From FEB-10 sp963710645 (GTDB lineage Bacteria > Acidobacteriota > Thermoanaerobaculia > Thermoanaerobaculales > Sulfomarinibacteraceae), in assembly GCA_963710645.1 (NCBI GenBank), contig CAVQBD010000006.1:124001-188000 (forward strand): DNA of 64,000 nt, read 5' to 3'. Shown one piece after another: positions 34,891-44,222 of this stretch. The notes beneath the pieces are model-generated. The model did no database searches. It was not told the origin of the DNA and was given only the letters and a program-made list of their open reading frames with translations. Position 1 is the stretch's first letter. The number at the start of each line of letters is the position of its first letter. A program made the translations under genes and the position numbers.

Positions 34891-37155
34891 CTATTTCGTT
34901 CGAAGCACGTTGAGGGCGGATCCCGCTTTGAACCACCCAACCTGGTCGTCGTTCAGTGTGTGGTTGAGCTGGATTTGTTCCTCGCTGTCATCGGCGTGGC
35001 GGATGACCGCGGTCAGCTGCTGCCCGGGCGCGAGGTCGTCGACGCCCGCGAAAGAGATCCGATCATTGGCCCTGATCTTGTCGTAGTCTTCCGGATTGGC
35101 AAAGGTCAGCGGGAGCATGCCCTGTTTCTTGAGGTTGGTCTCGTGAATCCGGGCGAAGGACCGAGAAATCACGGCCACTCCACCGAGGTGGCGCGGTTCC
35201 ATGGCGGCGTGTTCGCGGGACGAGCCCTCGCCGTAGTTCTCGTCGCCCACGACCACCCAACGGATGCCGCGCTCCTTGTAGGAGCGTGCGAGCTCAGGAA
35301 GCGGACGGGCCTGACCGGTTTCGATATCGATGCCGTAGCCGGCCTTGTCGGCGAAGGCGTTGTTGGCCCCCAGGAGAAGGTTGTCGGAGATGTTGTCGAG
35401 GTGTCCCCGGAAACGAAGCCAAGGGCCGGCCTGTGAAATGTGATCGGTGGTGCACTTGCCGTCGGCCTTCATGAGTACGGCAAGCCCCTCGAAGTCATTC
35501 GGCTGCCACTTTGCGAACGGCTCGAGGAGTTGGAGGCGATTGGAGTCCTCCCGGACCTCCACCTTGACGCTGGAGCGATCTTCCGGCGGCGCGACGTAGC
35601 CTTCGGCCTTGAATATGAAGCCGTTGGGCGGAATTTCTGGCGCCGGCTTGGGGGGGTCGAGAACAAACGGCCCGTCGGCGCCCATGACGGTGTCGGTGAG
35701 CGGATTGAACGACAACCGCCCCGCCAGGGCATAGGCGATGACGATTTCCGGGCTGGAGATGAATGAGCTGGTCTGAGGGTTGCCGTCGTTCCGTTTGGCG
35801 AAGTTGCGGTTGAACGATGAGATGATCGAGTTGACCTCGCCGTCTGAGATGTCTTCCCGTTTCCACTGACCGATGCACGGGCCACAGGCGTTTGCGAGGA
35901 CGGTGGCGCCGAGCTTTGACAGTGTCGCCATCTGGCCGTCGCGCTCGATGGTGGCCTCGATCTGTTCGGAGCCCGGGGTGACCCAGACCGTGGATTTGAG
36001 AGTGGCGCCGCGCTCCAACGCCTGGGTTGCCACGTCGGCGGCGCGCGTGATGTCCTCGTAAGAGGAGTTGGTGCACGAACCGATCAAACCGGCGGTGAGC
36101 CCGTCGGGATATCCGTTGGCCGCCACGTCGGCGGCCATCTGCGATACCGGCCGCGCCAGATCCGGCGTGAAGGGCCCCGTGATCTGCGGCTCGAGCGTGT
36201 CGAGGTCGATTTCAATGACCTCCTGATAGAAGGAGGCCGGGTCGGCAAGCACTTCGGGATCCGCTTGAAGCAGGTCGCGGTTAGCCTCTGCCAGGGTCGC
36301 GATACGTGCTCTGTTGGTGGCGTCGAGGTAGGTCTTGATCCGGCGGTCGTAGGGGAAGATGGATGTTGTGGCCCCGAGCTCGGCACCCATATTGGTGATG
36401 GTGCCCTTGCCGGTGGCCGAGATCGACTCCACACCCGGACCGAAGTATTCGATGATCCGGTTGGTGCCGCCCTTGACCGTGAGGATCCCGAGCAACTTGA
36501 TGATCACGTCCTTGGGCGACGCCCACCCGGTGAGGGAGCCCTTGAGGTGGACGCCGACGATGTGGGGTTGCATGACCTCCCAGTTAAAGCCTGCCATCAC
36601 GTCCACCGCGTCGGCGCCGCCGACGCCGACGGCAATCATGCCGAGGCCGCCCGCATTCGGGGTGTGGGAATCGGTTCCGATCATCATGCCGCCGGGAAAG
36701 GCGTAGTTCTCGAGAACCACCTGGTGGATGATGCCTGATCCCGGTTTCCAGAAACCGACACCGTATCGTGCCGAGGCCGACTGCAGAAAGCTGTAGACCT
36801 CGCGGTTGAGATCGATGGCCGCTTCCACGTCCTGCTCGGCTCCCGACCTCGCCAGTATGAGGTGGTCGCAGTGGACGGTGCTCGGCACTGCCGTCGTGTC
36901 CCGGCCCGACAACATGAACTGGAGCAGGGCCATCTGCGCCGTGGCGTCCTGCATGGCAACGCGATCCGGCGCCAGCTGAATATAGGCCTTGCCGGCCTCC
37001 AGAAATTCGCCCTCCGGGTCGGCCAGGTGTCCGAAGACGACCTTCTCGGCCAGTGTGAGCGGCCGTCCCAGCCTTTTGCGGACGATCTCGAGACGCTGAC
37101 GGCTTGTGTCGTACACTTTTTGGACCATTTCCGGGGTGGTTTCGATGGCAGGCAT
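34891..37155 (-). CDS. acn: Aconitate hydratase, mitochondrial-type
   Basis: A 754-aa aconitase that interconverts citrate and isocitrate in the TCA cycle. The start at 37155 has AAGGAG five bases upstream; a longer frame to 37260 only adds a heptamer-derived leader. The [4Fe-4S] ligands appear in GSCTNSSYED and ANACGPCIGQW. The C-terminal swivel domain shows GDENYGEGSSREHAAMEPR. Length and sequence match the mitochondrial ACO2-like branch rather than AcnB or the longer AcnA/IRP type. It is monocistronic and divergent from the Mut7-C gene across a heptamer hairpin. Confidence 0.95.
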   Translation of the reverse strand: MPAIETTPEMVQKVYDTSRQRLEIVRKRLGRPLTLAEKVVFGHLADPEGEFLEAGKAYIQLAPDRVAMQDATAQMALLQFMLSGRDTTAVPSTVHCDHLILARSGAEQDVEAAIDLNREVYSFLQSASARYGVGFWKPGSGIIHQVVLENYAFPGGMMIGTDSHTPNAGGLGMIAVGVGGADAVDVMAGFNWEVMQPHIVGVHLKGSLTGWASPKDVIIKLLGILTVKGGTNRIIEYFGPGVESISATGKGTITNMGAELGATTSIFPYDRRIKTYLDATNRARIATLAEANRDLLQADPEVLADPASFYQEVIEIDLDTLEPQITGPFTPDLARPVSQMAADVAANGYPDGLTAGLIGSCTNSSYEDITRAADVATQALERGATLKSTVWVTPGSEQIEATIERDGQMATLSKLGATVLANACGPCIGQWKREDISDGEVNSIISSFNRNFAKRNDGNPQTSSFISSPEIVIAYALAGRLSFNPLTDTVMGADGPFVLDPPKPAPEIPPNGFIFKAEGYVAPPEDRSSVKVEVREDSNRLQLLEPFAKWQPNDFEGLAVLMKADGKCTTDHISQAGPWLRFRGHLDNISDNLLLGANNAFADKAGYGIDIETGQARPLPELARSYKERGIRWVVVGDENYGEGSSREHAAMEPRHLGGVAVISRSFARIHETNLKKQGMLPLTFANPEDYDKIRANDRISFAGVDDLAPGQQLTAVIRHADDSEEQIQLNHTLNDDQVGWFKAGSALNVLRTK

Positions 37156-37240
37156 GGTGACTCCTTCTGAGACGCTGGAGGTCGCGATGGGTCGCGCGAC
37201 CGACGTCAATGGCGGTCGGCATTGTAGCAACAACCGAGAA

Positions 37241-37354
37241 GGTCTAAGGTCGAAAGTCAAAAGTCAGAGGTCGGCGTTTGTGATCGCGGTGGTTGGTCAG
37301 AACCGCAGATGCGGACAGAACCGACTTTGGACTTTGGACTTTCGACCTTAGACT
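37241..37354. repeat. Inverted pair of GTCGAAA arrays between divergent genes
   Basis: The left arm 37241-37274 and right arm 37321-37354 are reverse complements at roughly 28 of 34 positions, with a 46-bp spacer. Both arms have 7-bp period (GTCGAAA/GTCCAAA). The pair lies between aconitase and Mut7-C, and the right arm ends eight bases before the latter's ATG, so it would be in both leaders or promoters. Confidence 0.78.
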
Positions 37355-37361
37355 CCGAAAG

Positions 37362-37829
37362 ATGCGTTTTCTGTGTGACGCCATGCTCGGTTCGCTGGCC
37401 CGCTGGTTGCGTTTTTTTGGCTTCGATACCGAGTACTGCGGACCTGAGCTCGACGACCGGGAGGTCGCGGCGCGGGCCCGCACCACCGGCCGGTGGTTGC
37501 TGACTCGCGACCGGGAACTGGCCGCAGTGGGCCCCCGCACCATGCTCGTTCGCTCGGAGGAATTAGACCGTCAATTGGTGGAGGTATTCGGGCGTTTGGG
37601 TCTGAGCCCGGTGCCGGACCTGGCGGCATCGCGCTGCGGTGAGTGCAACGGGATTCTGGAGGTCGCACAAGGCGAGGATGTCCGGGAGCTGGTGCCTTCG
37701 TACGTCCTGCAAACCGCGGAGCGGTTTCGGCGGTGTACGAGGTGCGGGCAGGTCTACTGGCCCGGTACCCACACCCTGAAGATCCTCGACACCATGGCTG
37801 CGGTGGTTGCCCGCCTCGACTCCTCCTGA
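37362..37829 (+). CDS. Mut7-C RNase-domain protein
   Basis: A 155-aa protein matching Mut7-C: an N-terminal PIN-like part (MRFLCDAMLGSLARWLRFFGFDTEY, TGRWLLTRDREL) and a C-terminal zinc ribbon with CGECNG and CTRCGQVYWPGTH. Asp6 and the DRE acidic residues are the likely metal-binding site of a ribonuclease. Often annotated as a toxin-like or RNA-decay factor, its role in bacteria is not settled. No antitoxin lies beside it; rnc follows 54 bp downstream. Confidence 0.88.
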   Translation: MRFLCDAMLGSLARWLRFFGFDTEYCGPELDDREVAARARTTGRWLLTRDRELAAVGPRTMLVRSEELDRQLVEVFGRLGLSPVPDLAASRCGECNGILEVAQGEDVRELVPSYVLQTAERFRRCTRCGQVYWPGTHTLKILDTMAAVVARLDSS

Positions 37830-37883
37830 GAAATTCACGATGGTTCGTGGCTCCGAAATCGGGCTGCCATACCGAGGTAAGAT

Positions 37884-38600
37884 GTGGCCATGACATCGCA
37901 GACGCCAGACCCGATGGACGAACTGGAAGAAATGCTGGGACACGAGTTCGCCGACCGAGATTTGCTCCGCCAGGCGGTGCGCCACGGATCGGCTGCGAGC
38001 GCCCTCACCGAGGGTTCGTATCAGCGCCTGGAGTTTCTCGGCGACGCCGTCCTGAACCATGCCCTGGGTGAGCTTCTCTTTCATCGCTTTCCCGACGCCG
38101 ACCAGGGTGATCTGACTCGTATGAGGGCCCACCTGGCGCAGGCCAACGCGCTTTCCCGCCAGGGCGCCCTGATCGGCCTGGACCGGTTCATCGAGCTTGG
38201 GCCGAGCGAGGAGGCGGCTCGGGGATGGGAGCGCTTCGCCCTCATCGAAGACGTCTTCGAGGCTGTCATCGGAGCGTTGGTCGTCGATGGAGGATGGGAG
38301 GTCGCGCGACGCTTCGTGAATGAACAGTTCGAGGACGAGGTGGAGCAGCTCGATGAGCGGACGCTGGCGCTCGCCAACCCCAAGACAACCCTCCAGGAGG
38401 GGGCCCAGGCGCGGGGTCTGCCATTGCCCGAATATCGCGAGGTTGGTGTGAACGGTCCCGATCACGAACGCCAGTGGGTCTTCAACGTGGAATGGGACGG
38501 CGAGGTGATCGCTCGGGGCGAGGGACGCACAAAACGCGATGCCCAGCAGCGGGCCGCCCGCCGGGCGTTGGTGCGCCTCGGGCTTGTTCCCGATGAGTGA
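37884..38600 (+). CDS. rnc: Ribonuclease III
   Basis: A 238-aa RNase III that cuts double-stranded RNA such as rRNA precursors. The catalytic signature RLEFLGDAVL is present (residues about 47-56) with the second acidic site EDVFEAVIGAL. A C-terminal double-stranded RNA-binding domain covers about 165-235 (NPKTTLQEGAQARG to RDAQQRAARRAL). Translation may start at GTG 37884 or ATG 37890, both behind GAGGTAAG. The gene is followed by a heptamer-rich gap and uvrC. Confidence 0.94.
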   Translation: MAMTSQTPDPMDELEEMLGHEFADRDLLRQAVRHGSAASALTEGSYQRLEFLGDAVLNHALGELLFHRFPDADQGDLTRMRAHLAQANALSRQGALIGLDRFIELGPSEEAARGWERFALIEDVFEAVIGALVVDGGWEVARRFVNEQFEDEVEQLDERTLALANPKTTLQEGAQARGLPLPEYREVGVNGPDHERQWVFNVEWDGEVIARGEGRTKRDAQQRAARRALVRLGLVPDE

Positions 38601-38625
38601 TGCGGGCACCTGCGAGGCTCACCGT

Positions 38626-38705
38626 TATAGGTCAAACGTTACACGTTACACGCTAAATATCTGAGACCTAACGTTTAACGTGTAACATTCAACGTGTAAC
38701 GTCGA
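38626..38705. repeat. AACGTTT/ACACGTT heptamer array
   Basis: About nine units based on ACACGTT, AACGTTT and AACGTGT, with a short inverted TAGGTC/GACCTA pair near its middle. It sits between rnc and uvrC and repeats the unit type seen around 40621-40679 and 1089-1157. Confidence 0.75.
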
Positions 38706-38805
38706 CCGTGTTCTCGTGCCTGTACGGACGTTTTCGGCTTAGGGGGTTCTCTTGGCCGTTTCGACAATTTTGATCTACGCCAATCGGTGCCGTTAGGATC
38801 TGCGA

Positions 38806-40629
38806 ATGACCGACCATCCTCTCCTCGGCCGGGCGCGGCGGGCACCGGAAAAGCCGGGCGTCTACCGGTTTCAGGACCGCAAGGGCAAAGACATCTACGT
38901 CGGCAAGGCCCGCAACCTCCGCCGTCGGGTGATGTCCTACTTCGGCAGGTCGGACCTGGCGGAGCGGACCAGGGCAATGCTCCACCAGGCAGTGGATTTG
39001 GACTACACGGTGACCGCGAGTGAGGTCGAGGCATTCATCCTCGAGAACACCCTGATCAAACGTCTGCGGCCGCGCTTCAACGTGCTGCTCCGGGACGACA
39101 AGACCTACCCGTATATCAAGCTCACCACCGGTGAGCGCTGGCCGCGGGTGGAACACACCCGGCGGGTGAAGCAGGATGGTCACAGCTACTTCGGCCCCTT
39201 CATGGGTCAGCGAATGGCGCGGCGTCTGATGGATCTCGCCCGGACCCGGTTTCAGGTCCGAACCTGTCAGATCGATATCGATGGCGGCCTGCCACGGCCC
39301 TGTCTCTACTACCACATGAAGGCCTGTCTCGGTCCATGTGTCGAGGGTCTGACCACCGTCGAGGAATATGCCGGCGTGGTGGAGGAGCTTCGGTTGTTTC
39401 TCTCGGGCCATCATCGGGAGCTCCTGGGTCGCCTCGACGACAGCATGTGGCGGGCATCGGAGAGAGAGGATTTCGAACTCGCTGCGCGCTACCGCGATCT
39501 GACAGCCGTGGTGAAGCGGTTGGACCAACGGCAGGATGTGGAGCTGCCCGGGAAGGGTGACGCAGACGTCATGGCCGTGTTCTCAGACGGGGAGAACGCC
39601 ACAGTCGTTGTTCTGCCCTACCGGAGCGGCAAGCTCGTGGACAAGCGTGAGTTTCACTTCGAAGGCGTCGGCGACATCAGGGCGGCGGAAATCGTGGCGT
39701 CGTTCGCCGCACAGTTTTACGAGACCAATCCCGCCATTCCTCCGGTTCTGGAGACAGCGCAGGAGCTTGATGAGGATGACGCGGAGTTGCTGCAGTCTTA
39801 TCTCGGCCATCTCAGAGGCCAAAAAGTGGAGGTGGCCACGCCCAAGCGGGGACCGCGGGCGCGACGGGTGGCTCTGGCGAGAAACAACGCCGGAGCGGCG
39901 TTCGAACTCCGGTTCCGAGCCGCGCTGTCCCAGAGTCAGCACCTCGAACGCCGGGTTGCCGAAGCTCTTTCCCTTCCGGGTCCGGTGCAAACCCTCGAGT
40001 GTTTCGATATTTCGCACAGCGGTGGCAAGCAGACCACCGCCTCGTGCGTCGTCTGGCATGGCGGCCGGATGGACCGACGGCGCTACCGGAGCTTCAACAT
40101 CCAAGACGTGGAGGGCGTGGATGATTTTGCCGCCATCGCCGAGGCGGTGACGAGGCGCTATCGCCGGTTGCGCGACGAAGAACGGGAGATGCCCGACCTG
40201 GTACTCATTGACGGTGGGGTCGGCCAACTCAATGCCGCCATGGCTGCGCTGGATGCGCTGTCCGTCGAGCTTCCGCTCGCAGCCATCGCGAAGCGGGAGG
40301 AACTCATCTGGTTGCCCGGTGCCTCTGATCCGTTGCGTCTGGACGCCTCGGATCCGGCCCACCTGGTGCTGCGGCAGGCTCGGGACGAGGCCCACAGGTT
40401 TGCGGTCAGCAGGCATCGCGGCCGGCGGCGACGGACAACGCTGTCCACCCAGTTGCTGGGCGTTCCGGGCATCGGACCCGGACGGTCGCGGGCTCTTCTC
40501 AAGCGATTCGGTTCGGTGAAGGCCGTCCAGACGGCAACCGTGGAGGAGCTGCAGCGGGCCCTCGGTCCCCGTCTCGGCCGCCAGGTCTGGCAGCATTTGC
40601 ATGCGGGAGAAGCCGAAATTGAACGTTAA
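38806..40629 (+). CDS. uvrC: Excinuclease ABC subunit C
   Basis: A 607-aa UvrC that makes both incisions in nucleotide excision repair. The N-terminal GIY-YIG domain is at residues 17-95 (PGVYRFQD, IYVGKARNLRRRV), the UVR/UvrB-binding stretch near 205-240, and the RNase H-like domain near 385-530 (LECFDISHSGG, LVLIDGGVGQLNAA). The C-terminal helix-hairpin-helix is LLGVPGIGPGRSRALLKRFGS. Length is normal. The TAA stop falls inside the heptamer array that follows. Confidence 0.96.
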   Translation: MTDHPLLGRARRAPEKPGVYRFQDRKGKDIYVGKARNLRRRVMSYFGRSDLAERTRAMLHQAVDLDYTVTASEVEAFILENTLIKRLRPRFNVLLRDDKTYPYIKLTTGERWPRVEHTRRVKQDGHSYFGPFMGQRMARRLMDLARTRFQVRTCQIDIDGGLPRPCLYYHMKACLGPCVEGLTTVEEYAGVVEELRLFLSGHHRELLGRLDDSMWRASEREDFELAARYRDLTAVVKRLDQRQDVELPGKGDADVMAVFSDGENATVVVLPYRSGKLVDKREFHFEGVGDIRAAEIVASFAAQFYETNPAIPPVLETAQELDEDDAELLQSYLGHLRGQKVEVATPKRGPRARRVALARNNAGAAFELRFRAALSQSQHLERRVAEALSLPGPVQTLECFDISHSGGKQTTASCVVWHGGRMDRRRYRSFNIQDVEGVDDFAAIAEAVTRRYRRLRDEEREMPDLVLIDGGVGQLNAAMAALDALSVELPLAAIAKREELIWLPGASDPLRLDASDPAHLVLRQARDEAHRFAVSRHRGRRRRTTLSTQLLGVPGIGPGRSRALLKRFGSVKAVQTATVEELQRALGPRLGRQVWQHLHAGEAEIER

Positions 40630-40679
40630 ACGTTGAACGTTAAACGTTTAACCTGTAACGTTTAACGCGTAACGTATAC
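40621..40679. repeat. AACGTTA/AACGTTT heptamer array overlapping uvrC stop
   Basis: Eight consecutive 7-bp units, AACGTTA, AACGTTG, AACGTTT, AACCTGT, AACGCGT and others. The first unit supplies the last codon and TAA of uvrC, and the array ends ten bases before the GTG of queE. The unit is self-complementary around AACGTT. Confidence 0.85.
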
Positions 40680-40688
40680 TCTCTCACC

Positions 40689-41366
40689 GTGTACATATCC
40701 GAAACCTTCCTGAGCATCCAGGGTGAGGGGCTGCTCGCCGGAACGCCGTCTTTCTTTATCCGTACGTCGGGCTGTAACCTGCGCTGCCGTTGGTGCGACA
40801 CCCCATACGCTTCCTGGCACCCCGAGGGTGACCGGAGGTCCATTTCGGACCTCGTGGCCGAAGCCCAGGCCGGCCCGGCGACCCATGTCGTCGTCACCGG
40901 CGGCGAGCCGCTGCTGCAGCGTGAAGTGGGTGATCTGACCGAGGGCCTGAGAGACGCCGGCCTTCACGTGACGGTGGAGACCGCCGGGACCCTGGACCCG
41001 GTCTTTTACTGTGACCTGCTGTCGGTGTCGCCGAAGACCTCGAACTCAGACCCGGAGGGTGGATATGGTTCGCGCCACCGGCGTCTGCGCACCGACCTCG
41101 AGCCCCTCCGGCGACTGCTGGCGCGATTCGCGGAGTATCAACTGAAGTTCGTCGTTCAGGGCGGTGACGACATGCCCGAGATTCTGGAGTTGGTGCATGC
41201 CCTCGACTCAGTGCCGCGCGACCGGGTTGTGTTGATGCCGGAAGGTCGAAGCTCGGCGGAGTTGGCGGCCCGCGCCGCGGAGGTCACCGCCTTGTGCATC
41301 GAGCATGGCTTTCGTTACACTCCCCGACTGCAGTTCGACCTCTTTGGAGGAGGTCGGGGGGTCTGA
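40689..41366 (+). CDS. queE: 7-carboxy-7-deazaguanine synthase
   Basis: A 225-aa radical SAM enzyme that converts 6-carboxy-tetrahydropterin to 7-carboxy-7-deazaguanine on the queuosine pathway. The cluster motif CNLRCRWCD (CxxxCxxC) is at about residues 29-36. FLSIQGEGLLAGTPSFFIR and VVTGGEPLLQ are typical of QueE. Translation starts at GTG. It is followed after 3 bp by queD, whose product makes its substrate. Confidence 0.93.
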   Translation: MYISETFLSIQGEGLLAGTPSFFIRTSGCNLRCRWCDTPYASWHPEGDRRSISDLVAEAQAGPATHVVVTGGEPLLQREVGDLTEGLRDAGLHVTVETAGTLDPVFYCDLLSVSPKTSNSDPEGGYGSRHRRLRTDLEPLRRLLARFAEYQLKFVVQGGDDMPEILELVHALDSVPRDRVVLMPEGRSSAELAARAAEVTALCIEHGFRYTPRLQFDLFGGGRGV

Positions 41367-41369
41367 ACA

Positions 41370-41840
41370 ATGGGTTACTACCGCATCGCGAAGAATTTCG
41401 AGGTGGAGTACGGTCACCGGCTGTGCAAACACCCTGAAAAGTGTCGTTTCCCGCACGGACACAGCCTGCGGATCGAGATCGTCGTTCGTGCTCGAGGCCT
41501 GGACGGCAATGACATGGTGTGCGACTACAAGGCGCTGAAGGTGGTTGTGGGCGGGGTCGTGGACCGGCTCGATCACGCCTTTGCGCTCAACTCGTCCGAC
41601 CCGCACCTGGAGTCGCTGCGGGCCGTGGGCGACCGGGTGTTGCTCTTCGACGACCAGGATCCCACCACCGAGGTGCTGGTGCGTTGGATCTTCGACGAGG
41701 TTGCGGCCAGACTGGCCGACGGCGGCTCGGTCCGATCCGACAGCGGTGCCGAATACCGGATCCCCTCCGGTCTCGAACTGGAGCGGGTCAGGGTCTGGGA
41801 GACCCGGACGTCCTGGGCCGAGTTTGTGGGCATAGAGTAG
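41370..41840 (+). CDS. queD: 6-carboxytetrahydropterin synthase (QueD family)
   Basis: A 156-aa member of the 6-pyruvoyl-tetrahydropterin synthase family. The zinc His set is in EYGHRL and FPHGHSLRIEI, and the catalytic Cys is kept in CRFPHGH. VDRLDHAFALN carries the conserved Asp-His pair. Slightly longer than the usual 120-140 aa because of an insertion near 85-115. It directly follows queE, so it probably supplies 6-carboxytetrahydropterin for queuosine synthesis. A second, less canonical relative is at 46722-47102. Confidence 0.88.
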   Translation: MGYYRIAKNFEVEYGHRLCKHPEKCRFPHGHSLRIEIVVRARGLDGNDMVCDYKALKVVVGGVVDRLDHAFALNSSDPHLESLRAVGDRVLLFDDQDPTTEVLVRWIFDEVAARLADGGSVRSDSGAEYRIPSGLELERVRVWETRTSWAEFVGIE

Positions 41841-41895
41841 ATCGTGAGAGTGCAGCTCATCTTGTACGTAGATGATCTCAAGGGTCGTCCGGTGC

Positions 41896-41929
41896 CGAAT
41901 CGAATTTCGAATTTCGAATTTCGAATTCC
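41896..41929. repeat. AATTTCG heptamer array
   Basis: Just under five units of AATTTCG between queD and the SDR gene. It ends about 15 bases before the chosen ATG, so it lies in the leader of the sphingolipid-type operon. An earlier in-frame start would translate the array, which I reject. Confidence 0.8.
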
Positions 41930-41943
41930 TGATGATCTTCCAC

Positions 41944-42978
41944 ATGACTGATACCCCCCTGAATCCCCCATCCGCCGTGGCCCATTGGCTCGAAGCCTTG
42001 CCGCGACCGGTCGCCATCACCGGCGGTACCGGTTTCGTGGGGTCTCACCTGGTGGATACCCTCTGCGCGGCCGGCATCCGGCCTCGGGTGCTGGTGCGAG
42101 ATCCCTCGTCGCCGCGCTGGATCGGTGACCGGCCGGTGGAGTGGGTGCCGGGATCGCTGGAGGACGTGGAGGCACTGGAGACGCTGGTAAAGAGCGCCGC
42201 AACCGTCATACATCTGGCTGGGGTAGTGACCGCCGACGACGCGGCTGCCTTCGACCGGGGCAACAGGGATGGCACGGCGCGGTTGGTGCAGGCCATTCGG
42301 TCCGGCGCACCCGAAGCCCGGTTGGTCCACGTGTCGTCGTTGGCGGCAGCGGGTCCCGCTCCCACGCCAGAAGGGATCGGTCCCGAGGTGGATCCCTCCC
42401 CGGTGTCCGATTACGGGCGCTCGAAGTTGGCCGCCGAGCGGGAGGTGACGACCGCCTCAGACCAGCTCTGGTGGGCGATCGTGCGTCCGCCGGCGATCTA
42501 CGGTCCCCGCGACACTGATATGTACGAGCTGTTCAAGATGGTCAACGGGGGCTGGGCCACCATTCCCACCGGCGAGCATTGGCTGACGCTGGCCTACGTG
42601 GCCGATGTGGTGCGGTGCATCCTGGCTGCGGCGGTGGCCGAATTCGCCGGCCAAACATACCACCTGGGCGAAGCGACGCCATACCGGCTCGAGACGGTGT
42701 TCGGCCAGATCGCCGAGGCCGGGGGCCGTCATGTTCGCATTGTCAGGGTGCCCCCAGCTGCCATCGATTTGGTCGCCCGCTGTGTGGTTCCCCTGCGACG
42801 GGCCGGTCTGTTGCGGACGGCTCTGACTCGGGACAAAGCGAGGGAAGCCCGACAGTCGTATTGGACCGCAAAGACCGGCGACTCGCTGGCCGCACTGGCA
42901 GTGGGCGAGCAGACTCAGCTATGCTCAGGCGCCGAATTTACCTGGTCGTGGTATCGCGAGCACGGGTGGTTGAAGTGA
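41944..42978 (+). CDS. Extended SDR reductase, likely CerR of ceramide synthesis
   Basis: A 344-aa NAD(P)-dependent epimerase/dehydratase-family enzyme with the GGTGFVGSH nucleotide motif (about 27-35) and the SDYGRSKLAAE active-site Tyr-Lys. Start chosen at ATG 41944 over 41932 or 41872, which are in or next to the repeat. Alone the substrate is not predictable. The next two genes are a serine palmitoyltransferase-like enzyme and a GNAT-type acyltransferase, the same trio that makes bacterial dihydroceramide in Caulobacter. It is therefore probably the keto-sphinganine/keto-ceramide reductase. Confidence 0.72.
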   Translation: MTDTPLNPPSAVAHWLEALPRPVAITGGTGFVGSHLVDTLCAAGIRPRVLVRDPSSPRWIGDRPVEWVPGSLEDVEALETLVKSAATVIHLAGVVTADDAAAFDRGNRDGTARLVQAIRSGAPEARLVHVSSLAAAGPAPTPEGIGPEVDPSPVSDYGRSKLAAEREVTTASDQLWWAIVRPPAIYGPRDTDMYELFKMVNGGWATIPTGEHWLTLAYVADVVRCILAAAVAEFAGQTYHLGEATPYRLETVFGQIAEAGGRHVRIVRVPPAAIDLVARCVVPLRRAGLLRTALTRDKAREARQSYWTAKTGDSLAALAVGEQTQLCSGAEFTWSWYREHGWLK

Positions 42979-43037
42979 CTCAATCGTTGCCGGTTGATGA
43001 AACCGCGTTAACATGACAGCCGATTTCCGGAGGGTGT

Positions 43038-44222
43038 GTGGACGTCTTTCAGAAATGTTTTGACTTCAAGGACGCCGAGACGGTGCGCGGGCTGGGTCTG
43101 TACACCTACTTTCGGAAGATATCGTCGGGCCAGGACCCGGTAGTGAAAATGGATGGCCAAGAGATCATCATGTTGGGGTCCAACAACTACCTCGGCCTGA
43201 CCAGCCATCCTGAGGTCAAGGCGGCAGCCGCCGAAGCACTCGCGACCTACGGAACCGGTACGGCTGGTTCGAGGTTCCTGAACGGAACCCTGGACATCCA
43301 TGTGGAGCTCGAAGATCGCCTCGCCGAATTCATGAACCGGGAGGCGGCGCTGACCTTTTCCACCGGATTCTCGGTCAACCTCGGTGTGATCTCGAGTCTG
43401 ATCGATCGCCACGACGTGGTGATCCTCGACAATCTGGATCATGCGTGCATCCTCGACGGCGCCCGGCTATCCTACGGCCGGGTTCTCAAATACAAACACA
43501 ACGACATGGAGTCTCTCGAAGAGCGGTTACGCAGCGTGGGGTCGGATCGAGCGCCGATGATCGTTGTCGACGGAGTCTTCTCCATGGAAGGCGACGTCGC
43601 AAATCTCCCCGAGATCGTGGAACTCAAGAGACGTTTCGGTGCGCGGCTGATGGTGGACGACGCCCACGGTATCGGCGTCATGGGTGAGCACGGCCGCGGT
43701 ACGGCGGAGCATTTCGGGCTCGAGGACCAAGCCGATCTGGTGATGGGGACCTTCTCCAAGTCGCTCGCCGCGGTGGGTGGTTTCGTCGTCGGGGACCGGC
43801 CGGTGATCGAGTGGGTCAAGCACCGCGCGCGGTCGCTGATGTTTTCGGCGTCGCCGCCACCCGCGTCGGTGGCAACGGTCATCAAGGCGCTCGAGATCAT
43901 CGCCCGGGAGCCCGAACGCCGCGAGACGCTTTGGGATCACACCCGGTACATGAAGCATGAGTTTGAAAATCTCGGTTTCGACACCGGCGACTCGGAGTCG
44001 CCCGTCCTACCCTTGGTGGTCGGCGAGGACCTCACCGCCTTCAAGATGACGGTCAGGCTGCAGGAAGAGGGCGTATTTGCCAATCCGGTAATCACGCCGG
44101 CAGTGCCGGCGAATCGGGCCCTGATCCGGACCTCCTACATGGCGACCCACACCAGGGAGCACCTCGACCGCGCCCTCGAGGCCTTTGCCAAGGTGGGCCG
44201 GGAACTGGGAGTCATCGGGTGA
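43038..44222 (+). CDS. spt: Serine palmitoyltransferase-type alpha-oxoamine synthase
   Basis: A 394-aa PLP enzyme of the alpha-oxoamine synthase family (BioF, KBL, SPT). The PLP lysine lies in MGTFSKSLAAVGGF, the pattern of serine palmitoyltransferases; BioF and KBL usually read TLGKA. Other motifs are GSNNYLGLT, TFSTGFSVN and VDDAHGIGVMG. It starts at GTG behind GGAGGG. The stop overlaps the next gene as GTGA. The expected product is 3-keto-sphinganine from serine and an acyl thioester, although 2-amino-3-ketobutyrate ligase activity cannot be fully excluded. Confidence 0.85.
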   Translation: MDVFQKCFDFKDAETVRGLGLYTYFRKISSGQDPVVKMDGQEIIMLGSNNYLGLTSHPEVKAAAAEALATYGTGTAGSRFLNGTLDIHVELEDRLAEFMNREAALTFSTGFSVNLGVISSLIDRHDVVILDNLDHACILDGARLSYGRVLKYKHNDMESLEERLRSVGSDRAPMIVVDGVFSMEGDVANLPEIVELKRRFGARLMVDDAHGIGVMGEHGRGTAEHFGLEDQADLVMGTFSKSLAAVGGFVVGDRPVIEWVKHRARSLMFSASPPPASVATVIKALEIIAREPERRETLWDHTRYMKHEFENLGFDTGDSESPVLPLVVGEDLTAFKMTVRLQEEGVFANPVITPAVPANRALIRTSYMATHTREHLDRALEAFAKVGRELGVIG

